DNA of 64,000 bases from Acinetobacter sp. SAAs474. GTDB lineage: Bacteria; Pseudomonadota; Gammaproteobacteria; Pseudomonadales; Moraxellaceae. The stretch covers positions 2,170,001-2,234,000 of the forward strand of contig NZ_CP127915.1 of assembly GCF_032823475.1 (NCBI RefSeq), in the 5' to 3' direction. Each line of letters opens with the position of its first letter. Position 1 is the stretch's first letter. The position numbers and the translations under genes were made by a program. This document shows, piece after piece, positions 57,682-64,000 of the stretch. The notes under the pieces are model-generated. The model did no database searches. It was not told the DNA's origin and was given only the letters and a program-made list of their open reading frames with translations.

Positions 57682-59408
57682 TGAAGAAAGATCTGCAGGT
57701 CTATCGTCGTTTGCTTAAGTATTTGCTCCCTTTTTGGGGATTGATGCTTATTGTATTTATTGGCTTTGCGGTAAGTGCTGCAACTGAGGTTGCCGTTGCT
57801 AAATTATTACAGAAAATTATTGATGCCATTCAACACCGAAACACCCATTTCACAACAATATTTCCTTTATTGGTTGTTGGATTGGTATTTTTCCGTGGTC
57901 TAGGATCATATATTGGTGGATACTATACAGCTGTTATTTCAAGATATTTAGTATTTAATGTTCGTCAAGAAGTTTTTGCAAAAATTTTAAAATTGCCTTC
58001 GCAGTATTTTTTAGATAATACCACAGGCCATATTACCTCAAAAATTCTTTATAATGTTTCTGAACTGACGAGTGCGACCACAGATTCCTTAAGAACTATA
58101 ATTCAACAGGGATTGATTACCATTGGCTTGTTTGGCTTTTTGATTTATACCAACTGGCGTTTAACGCTATGTATTGTGGTCTTTGCACCATTGATTGGGA
58201 TTTTGATTAGAAAAGCTGCAAAACGAATGCGTAAACTTTCTATTCAAGTGCAAGATACCATGGGCGATGTCAACCACGTCGTACAGGAAACTGTGAATGG
58301 TAATCTGGTGGTAAAAGGTTTTTCTGGGCATGATTATGAGCAAACACGCTTTAAAAAACATTCTTTAGACAACTTGAAACGTGGTTTGAAAATGGTAGCT
58401 GTTTCACAGCTTAATAGCCCTATTGTGCAATTGATTATGGCAATTGCGATGGCCATTATTATTTGGATTGCATTAAGACCTGAGATATTACAAGATATTA
58501 GTGCGGGTGCATTTGTGGCCTATATTACTGCTGCCGGAATGTTAAGTAAGCCTATTAAAGCGCTGACTGAAGTCAATGAAAAATTACAAAGAGGCCTTGC
58601 TGCCGCGCATTCAGTTTTTGAACTATTAGACTTAGATGAAGAAGTCAATACTGGTGTATTGACACCTGTATTACAGGGTGCAATTACTTTTGATCATGCT
58701 AAATTGGTTTATAGCGATGGTTATGTGGCTATTAAAGACTTTAACTTAGAGGTTAAAGCTGGACAAACAATTGCTTTGGTTGGTCGCTCTGGTGCAGGTA
58801 AAACATCATTGGTCAATCTGCTGGTTCGTTTTCAAGAACTTAATGCTGGTCGTATTCTACTGGATGATATTGAAATTCGAGATATTGAATTGGCATGTTT
58901 AAGATCACAAGTGGCTATGGTTAATCAACAGGTGATTTTATTTAATCGTTCAATTAAAGAAAATATTGCGTATGGGCAATTAGAAAATACACCTGATGAT
59001 GCGATTATCGCTGCAGCTAAAGCAGCTTATGCACATGATTTTATTATGGCACTTCCTGAAGGATATGATACTAAACTTGGCGCACAAGGTTTAAATCTGT
59101 CAGGTGGTCAACGTCAACGTATTGCGATTGCACGTGCGATTTTGAAAAATGCGCCTATTTTAATTCTGGATGAAGCGACCAGTGCCTTAGATAATGAATC
59201 AGAATATTATATTCAACAGGCATTTGATGCAGCCATGAAAGATCGAACGACTATTGTGATTGCACACCGTTTATCTACGATTGAAAATGCAGACTGTATT
59301 GTCGTTATGGATAAAGGTGAAGTGATTGAACAGGGTACGCATCTTGAATTGCTCGCGAAGCATGGTGCTTACTATCAGCTTTATCAACGTAATTTTGAGG
59401 AAAACTAA
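57681..59408 (+). CDS. msbA: Lipid A ABC exporter MsbA
   Basis: 575 residues: six membrane helices, then an ABC domain with Walker A GRSGAGKTS near residue 368, Q-loop, LSGGQRQR near 472, Walker B and DEATSALD near 496. The GTG start overlaps the upstream stop (TAGTG). MsbA is a homodimer that flips lipid A-core across the inner membrane. It lies in the exbBD-like/msbA/lpxK/kdsB run, with lpxK starting in the stop codon (TAATG). Confidence 0.94.
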   Translation: MKKDLQVYRRLLKYLLPFWGLMLIVFIGFAVSAATEVAVAKLLQKIIDAIQHRNTHFTTIFPLLVVGLVFFRGLGSYIGGYYTAVISRYLVFNVRQEVFAKILKLPSQYFLDNTTGHITSKILYNVSELTSATTDSLRTIIQQGLITIGLFGFLIYTNWRLTLCIVVFAPLIGILIRKAAKRMRKLSIQVQDTMGDVNHVVQETVNGNLVVKGFSGHDYEQTRFKKHSLDNLKRGLKMVAVSQLNSPIVQLIMAIAMAIIIWIALRPEILQDISAGAFVAYITAAGMLSKPIKALTEVNEKLQRGLAAAHSVFELLDLDEEVNTGVLTPVLQGAITFDHAKLVYSDGYVAIKDFNLEVKAGQTIALVGRSGAGKTSLVNLLVRFQELNAGRILLDDIEIRDIELACLRSQVAMVNQQVILFNRSIKENIAYGQLENTPDDAIIAAAKAAYAHDFIMALPEGYDTKLGAQGLNLSGGQRQRIAIARAILKNAPILILDEATSALDNESEYYIQQAFDAAMKDRTTIVIAHRLSTIENADCIVVMDKGEVIEQGTHLELLAKHGAYYQLYQRNFEEN

Positions 59409-60427
59409 TGATGTCAGTAGCTCAATTTATTCAAAATGCTTGGAATAAACAAGCTAAATGGTTAATTGTGCTACGACCTTTATCTTTGCTTTATCAGTCG
59501 ATTTCGCTACTGAATAAAAAACTATATCGTACTGGAATAAAGCCGACCTATACCTCACCTGTTCCAGTAATGGTCATTGGTAATATTACGGTAGGTGGCA
59601 GTGGTAAGACACCGTTATTAATTCAATTGGTGAATTACTTGGATAAGCATGGTGTTAAGGTTGCTGTCATTAGTCGCGGTTACGGCGGTAAAGGTCCATT
59701 TCCTGCTTATGTTGATTTTGATTCTACACCAGAGTCTGTTGGTGATGAGCCGTGCTTAATTGTTCAGTCAACAGGTGTGCCGATGGCAGTAGGTGCTAAT
59801 CGCCAGAAAGCGATTGAGCTGTTATTGGCCAAACATCAATTAGATCTTATTATTAGTGATGATGGGCTACAACACTATGCTTTAAATCGTCAATTAGAAT
59901 GGATTGTTCTTGATCAACATAGAGGTCTGGGTAATGCGCGCTTATTACCAGAAGGTTATTTACGAGAGTCACCAGAGCGATTAAAAACAGCCACCGTAAT
60001 TGAACATAGTACATCGCCTGCTACTGATTTACATATGTATTTGGCTGTCACACAGCCTTATTTATTGAATGAAATTCAGGATTTTGATTTTAATCCGCAA
60101 CAGAATTTTTATGCTTTGGTTGGCATTGGTTTTCCACAACGTTTTTATCGTACTTTAGAGTCGATTGGCGTAAAGCAATTTCAGTGTTATGAATTTCCAG
60201 ATCATCATGATTATGAGCTGGAGGATCTTGACTTCGATGATGTGGGACCAATTATTACCACAGAAAAAGATGCCGTTAAACTGTTGCATTTGCTCAAAGA
60301 ACATCCTGATTATAAACGTGAAATTTGGGTAGTTCCTGTGGAGGCCATATTGTCTAAACAATGCTATACCTTATTGGATCATCAGCTTGAACAACTCGGT
60401 GTTCGGGTGACGAAGGAAAATTTATGA
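59408..60427 (+). CDS. lpxK: Tetraacyldisaccharide 4'-kinase LpxK
   Basis: 339 residues. P-loop [12 protein letters not shown] near residues 57-68, preceded by an N-terminal membrane-anchoring helix ([13 protein letters not shown]). ISRGYGGKG and [16 protein letters not shown] are family hallmarks; ITTEKDAVK follows. It adds the 4'-phosphate to lipid A disaccharide. Coupled to msbA and kdsB by overlapping starts and stops, tying lipid A phosphorylation to export and Kdo activation. Confidence 0.94.
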   Translation: MMSVAQFIQNAWNKQAKWLIVLRPLSLLYQSISLLNKKLYRTGIKPTYTSPVPVMVIGNITVGGSGKTPLLIQLVNYLDKHGVKVAVISRGYGGKGPFPAYVDFDSTPESVGDEPCLIVQSTGVPMAVGANRQKAIELLLAKHQLDLIISDDGLQHYALNRQLEWIVLDQHRGLGNARLLPEGYLRESPERLKTATVIEHSTSPATDLHMYLAVTQPYLLNEIQDFDFNPQQNFYALVGIGFPQRFYRTLESIGVKQFQCYEFPDHHDYELEDLDFDDVGPIITTEKDAVKLLHLLKEHPDYKREIWVVPVEAILSKQCYTLLDHQLEQLGVRVTKENL

Positions 60428-61185
60428 AACATATTGTTATTCCAGCTCGGTTTTCGAGTTCACGATTGCCAGGTAAACCATTATTGGAAATCCATGGTCG
60501 ACCGATGATTTTACGGGTGGTTGATCAAGCAAAAAAAGTGATGGGTTTTGATGATTTATGTGTAGCAACAGATGATGAGCGCATTGCGGTATTGTGTCGT
60601 CAGGAAGGAATTGATGTTGTATTAACCTCGAACAACCATCCTTCTGGTACTGATCGTTTAAGTGAAGTCGCGCATATTAAGGGATGGGATGCTGATGATA
60701 TTATTGTGAATGTCCAAGGTGATGAGCCTTTATTGCCAGCCGTATTGGTTCAGCAAGTTGCTCAATTATTGCAGCAACAGCCAGAATGCTCAATGGCAAC
60801 ATTGTGTGAGGAGATCCATGATATCGCTGAATTTCAGCGTGATAGTATTGTTAAGGTGGTGATGTCTCAACATCATCAAGCGTTATATTTTAGTCGGGCG
60901 ACTATTCCTTATGATCGTGATGGCCTACATATAGGCGCGAATACCCTACAGCATGCTTATCGGCATTTGGGTGTATATGCTTATCGTGTCAAGTTGTTAC
61001 AAGATTATGTCACATGGCCAAGAGGTATACTGGAAAGTCTAGAAAACTTAGAACAATTGCGTGTTTTGGAGAATGGGCATCGTATTGCAATTGCGATTGC
61101 GGAGGTAAATTTACCACCTGGTGTCGATACACAACAAGATTTAGATCGTTTGAATACGATGGATATTTCACTTTTTAATGATTAG
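60424..61185 (+). CDS. kdsB: 3-deoxy-manno-octulosonate cytidylyltransferase KdsB
   Basis: 253 residues. [15 protein letters not shown] at the N-terminus, [11 protein letters not shown] near residue 95 with the metal-binding Asp, [13 protein letters not shown] and HLGVYAYR are signature segments. It activates Kdo with CTP for transfer to lipid A. The start overlaps the lpxK stop (ATGA). holB follows 8 bp after its stop. Confidence 0.94.
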   Translation: MKHIVIPARFSSSRLPGKPLLEIHGRPMILRVVDQAKKVMGFDDLCVATDDERIAVLCRQEGIDVVLTSNNHPSGTDRLSEVAHIKGWDADDIIVNVQGDEPLLPAVLVQQVAQLLQQQPECSMATLCEEIHDIAEFQRDSIVKVVMSQHHQALYFSRATIPYDRDGLHIGANTLQHAYRHLGVYAYRVKLLQDYVTWPRGILESLENLEQLRVLENGHRIAIAIAEVNLPPGVDTQQDLDRLNTMDISLFND

Positions 61186-61193
61186 GGTTGTTC

Positions 61194-62204
61194 ATGCAAG
61201 AACCTGCTGTACAAATTTATCCATGGCAACAACATGTCTGGGATACGTTGACGACCAGATTTCCTCAAATCGGCCATGGTTTATTATTTTATGGTCAATC
61301 CGGCTGTGGAAAACAGCAGTTTACTCAGCAGTTTTTAGCATGGGTATTATGTCAGGATCGTGATTCACAGCGCTTGGCTTGTGGTGTATGTGGTAGTTGT
61401 CAGTGGTTAAAAGCGAATACTCATCCAAATTATGTACATATCACAACAGATGAAGATAATAAAAAACAAAATGCCAAAATTAAAATTGAAAAAATTCGAG
61501 ACTTATTGCCTTTTGTTCAGCAGACTGTAGATGGTTGGCGGGTTATTGTGATTGAGCCTGCAGAAGCACTTAATATGGCCTCAGCCAATGCATTACTAAA
61601 AACACTGGAGGAACCTGGTGATCGTGTCATGATTATTTTATTGGCTGATCATTATTTAAAACTTCCAGCAACGATTCGTAGTCGATTACAGCATTTTGCA
61701 CTGGATCGAATCAGTGCTGAACAAGCAGATCATTATTTAAATCAACACTTAATTGATCATGATCTACGCCAACGACAATTGTTAATGAATTTGTCGAATC
61801 AAATGCCATTACAAGCCGTGATTTTAATGGAAAAATTATGGTTAGAAAAAAGAGCTGAATTTTTACAGGATTGGTATGCGTTAGTGACACAAAAAAGTAT
61901 GCCACTGACTATGGCCACCAAGTGGCATAAAGTATTAGTATTTAATGAATTTATGCAAATGTTTGAATATCTACTGGCAGATGTCATTGCATTTAAAATG
62001 CAACAGACAATTAAGAATATCGATTTGGATTTTACCATGATATCTGAACAGTATACATTGGAAGTCTTATTTACTTTATATTCGAATTTACAACAATCAA
62101 AACAAATGTTGCAGCAAAATGTACAAAGTAATTTGATCTTAGATCAGCTTTGTATTCAATTAATGAATATTAATAATGAGGGGAGAAATGCTGATAAATA
62201 CTGA
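61194..62204 (+). CDS. holB: DNA polymerase III delta' subunit HolB
   Basis: 336 residues from ATG 61194, with AGGG 6 bases upstream; a TTG at 61188 is the longer option. AAA+ fold with P-loop GQSGCGKQ, a zinc-type Cys cluster (ACGVCGSC) near residue 63, EALNMASANALLKTLEEP and the sensor region. delta' is the stator of the clamp loader. The 3' end overlaps pilZ by 17 bp. This holB-pilZ-tatD order is known from Pseudomonas. Confidence 0.9.
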   Translation: MQEPAVQIYPWQQHVWDTLTTRFPQIGHGLLFYGQSGCGKQQFTQQFLAWVLCQDRDSQRLACGVCGSCQWLKANTHPNYVHITTDEDNKKQNAKIKIEKIRDLLPFVQQTVDGWRVIVIEPAEALNMASANALLKTLEEPGDRVMIILLADHYLKLPATIRSRLQHFALDRISAEQADHYLNQHLIDHDLRQRQLLMNLSNQMPLQAVILMEKLWLEKRAEFLQDWYALVTQKSMPLTMATKWHKVLVFNEFMQMFEYLLADVIAFKMQQTIKNIDLDFTMISEQYTLEVLFTLYSNLQQSKQMLQQNVQSNLILDQLCIQLMNINNEGRNADKY

Positions 62205-62526
62205 AGTTATTCATGTTGATATTCCGAATAAAGAAAAACTCTACCAAAGTTATATGCCATTTGTACAAGGTGGTGGCCTATTTATTTCTTCTCAACTTTC
62301 GATAGCTATGGGAGCAGATATTTCACTCTCGATTCATTTGCCTGAACAGTCTCAGCCAATTTTACTGAATGCTAAAGTGATTTGGCTAACTCAAAAACAA
62401 AATGGATTAAAACCACAAGGATTTGCAGTTCAACTGATCGGTGAAATGGGACTTTATTGCCATACTGAAGTAGAAAAATTACTAAAGGACTTTAAAGCAT
62501 ATACCCAGACTAGTTACACTATGTAA
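62188..62526 (+). CDS. pilZ: PilZ-domain protein, type IV pilus PilZ type
   Basis: 112 residues from ATG 62188, with AGGGGAG upstream inside the holB gene; an ATG at 62176 would include that ribosome-binding site. YMPFVQGGGLFISS and ISLSIHLPEQSQP..LNAKVIW match the PilZ of Pseudomonas, which lacks the RxxxR c-di-GMP site; I see no RxxxR here either. Such proteins work with PilB and FimX in pilus assembly. Position between holB and tatD supports this. Confidence 0.85.
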   Translation: MLINTEVIHVDIPNKEKLYQSYMPFVQGGGLFISSQLSIAMGADISLSIHLPEQSQPILLNAKVIWLTQKQNGLKPQGFAVQLIGEMGLYCHTEVEKLLKDFKAYTQTSYTM

Positions 62527-62553
62527 TCACCATGACAAGATTAGGAAAGTTTA

Positions 62554-63327
62554 GTGTTTGTAGATACGCATTGTCATTTAACCATGTTAGATTTGACGCC
62601 TTATCATGGCAGTTTAGATTTGGCACTTGCTCAGGCGCGAGAGGCGGGTGTTTCGAAATTTATGGGTATTTCGGTCGGACTAGATGATCATATTGAGTTA
62701 TCTCAAATTGCTGCACGCCATGATGATGTCGGTTATACGGTTGGTGTGCACCCATGTGAAGATCCAGCAGTCATGGCGAGTGCGACCATTGAGCGTTTGG
62801 TTGAGTTGGCTGGAGAGGATAAGGTTTGGGCACTAGGTGAAACCGGTTTAGATTATTTTCATAGTACGGCGTTTATTGCGGAGCAAAAAGCGTGTTTTAC
62901 TCGCCATATTCATGCATCACAAATACTGAAAAAACCTGTTGTTGTGCATACACGCGCTGCAAAATACGATACGATTGATATTATTCGCGCAGAAAAATCG
63001 ACACATGGAATTTTGCATTGTTTTACTGAAGATTGGCAAACAGCAAAAGCGGTATTAGATTGCGGTTACTATGTTTCATTTTCTGGTATAGTTTCATTTA
63101 AAAATGCACAGGATTTAAGAGAAGTTGCTAAACAAGTGCCATTAGATCGCGTATTGATTGAAACAGATAGTCCATATTTAGCACCTGTTCCTTATCGAGG
63201 TAAATCGAATGAACCTAAATATGTGCCGTATGTGGCAAAAGCGTTAAGTGATGTATATGATAAATCGCTTGAAGAAATAGCTTTCATTACGATGCAAAAC
63301 TTTGAAAATCTACTTCTGCAAAAATGA
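62554..63327 (+). CDS. TatD-family metal-dependent hydrolase/DNase
   Basis: 257 residues. The HCHL metal motif (DTHCHL at residues 4-9), GLDYFH, VVVHTRAA, HCFTEDW and ETDSPYLAP are TatD hallmarks. Members hydrolyse DNA (3'-5' exonuclease) and process damaged ends. The start is GTG with AGGAA 7 bases upstream. It follows pilZ by 27 bp; which TatD paralogue (TatD, YcfH or YjjV) is uncertain, though context suggests YcfH. Confidence 0.9.
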   Translation: MFVDTHCHLTMLDLTPYHGSLDLALAQAREAGVSKFMGISVGLDDHIELSQIAARHDDVGYTVGVHPCEDPAVMASATIERLVELAGEDKVWALGETGLDYFHSTAFIAEQKACFTRHIHASQILKKPVVVHTRAAKYDTIDIIRAEKSTHGILHCFTEDWQTAKAVLDCGYYVSFSGIVSFKNAQDLREVAKQVPLDRVLIETDSPYLAPVPYRGKSNEPKYVPYVAKALSDVYDKSLEEIAFITMQNFENLLLQK

Positions 63328-63373
63328 AAATTAGATTATTACGATATGAAATAAGAGAGTTTATAGGGTGAAG

Positions 63374-63988
63374 ATGGATCGTCAGGCTCAATTTAGAGCA
63401 AGAGAAACCTTAATTTTTCAAGTGGCTGAACAATTACTGCTTGAAAATGGTGAGTCAGGTATGACTCTCGATACTTTAGCTGCTGAATTAGACTTGGCGA
63501 AAGGAACACTGTATAAACACTTTCAGAGTAAAGATGAGCTGTATATTCTGCTGATTATACGTAATGAAAAAATGTTACTTGAAATGATTCAGGATAAAGA
63601 TAAGGGTTTTCCTGAACATTTGGCTTTTTTTATGTTACATCATTTACATCATCCAGAACGTACGGTACTTTTTCATCAAATTGAAGAGCGTTTATCGATT
63701 ACAGGTGTGGGATTAAATCATTTATTTTATGAGTTGTATCAAATTCGTAAACAAAGACTGCGTATAATCGTACATATGACGGAACTGTATTTGGCTGAGA
63801 TACAGAGCTTAATGAGTGTTAGAGATTATTTGGCCTCTATTTGGTCGTTAACTTACGGCGCTGCAGCAATATTAAACTCGAGTTTTTATCAGCGTTATTT
63901 AGGTTCGCGTGATACTTTAAGAATCGCGTATATTGATCAAATTCTTGCCTTACCTTTGCAGTTTAAAGCTTTTGACCCTGTAATCTAG
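63374..63988 (+). CDS. TetR-family transcriptional regulator
   Basis: 204 residues from ATG 63374, preceded by AGGG; a GTG at 63368 is the longer option. HTH TLDTLAAELDLAKGTLYKHF lies near residues 32-52. The rest is helical and not recognisable as a known ligand domain. Its 47-bp gap after tatD suggests the same transcript or its own promoter. Targets are unknown. Confidence 0.85.
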   Translation: MDRQAQFRARETLIFQVAEQLLLENGESGMTLDTLAAELDLAKGTLYKHFQSKDELYILLIIRNEKMLLEMIQDKDKGFPEHLAFFMLHHLHHPERTVLFHQIEERLSITGVGLNHLFYELYQIRKQRLRIIVHMTELYLAEIQSLMSVRDYLASIWSLTYGAAAILNSSFYQRYLGSRDTLRIAYIDQILALPLQFKAFDPVI

Positions 63989-64000
63989 AGATATTTATAT

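Overview
The window is AT-rich (by eye well under 45% G+C) chromosomal DNA from a gammaproteobacterium, most probably an Acinetobacter or close Moraxellaceae relative. This is inferred from gene content: an Hfq with a very long glycine-rich tail, a desT-type regulator beside a ferredoxin-reductase/acyl-CoA desaturase pair, amgK-murU beside lptD-surA, and the orders tsaE-mutL-miaA-hfq, rsmG-parA-parB, exbBD-like-msbA-lpxK-kdsB and holB-pilZ-tatD. No search was run, so species level cannot be stated.

Layout. 1-11 kb: end of an RluA-type pseudouridine synthase, rapA, the TetR regulator divergent from the membrane-lipid desaturase operon, a HAD phosphatase overlapping a DUF1615 lipoprotein, cytochrome b561, a VIT-type metal transporter and an exported Mn-type superoxide dismutase. 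11.3-15 kb is a gene-poor accessory patch. It holds an internally deleted IS5-type element, a scrap of an IS3-type element, four loci with the same two-hairpin small-RNA layout, one small exported protein, and a truncated phage-type integrase against the 5' end of dusB. 15-32.7 kb: dusB, nitronate monooxygenase, dctA, ahpF and ahpC (separated by small genes), hrpA, a FabH-like condensing enzyme, cysS and a tRNA-Gly(GCC). 33-40 kb: an apparent catabolic cluster (GMC alcohol dehydrogenase, aldehyde dehydrogenase, MFS permease, outer-membrane channel, convergent exported acetamidase/formamidase-like protein). It has near-identical long palindromes before its two transcription units and no regulator gene in it. 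40-48 kb: DUF441, rsuA, a GNAT, an orphan RelB/DinJ-like protein, a second RluA-type synthase, then tsaE-mutL-miaA-hfq. 48.5-64 kb: surA-lptD divergent from amgK-murU, then rsmG, parAB, the exbBD-like-msbA-lpxK-kdsB run, holB-pilZ-tatD and a TetR regulator.

How the genes work together. Most of the right half builds and maintains the envelope: LptD and SurA place LPS/LOS and outer-membrane proteins, MsbA, LpxK and KdsB make and flip lipid A-Kdo precursors, and AmgK-MurU recycle peptidoglycan sugars to UDP-MurNAc. The left half carries membrane-lipid desaturation and oxidative-stress functions (AhpC, AhpF, SOD, possibly Fur-linked cytochrome b561/DUF1615). The strongest unexplained signals are the small-RNA-like hairpin family at 12.0-14.1 kb and the shared operator-like palindromes at 33.1 and 36.3 kb.
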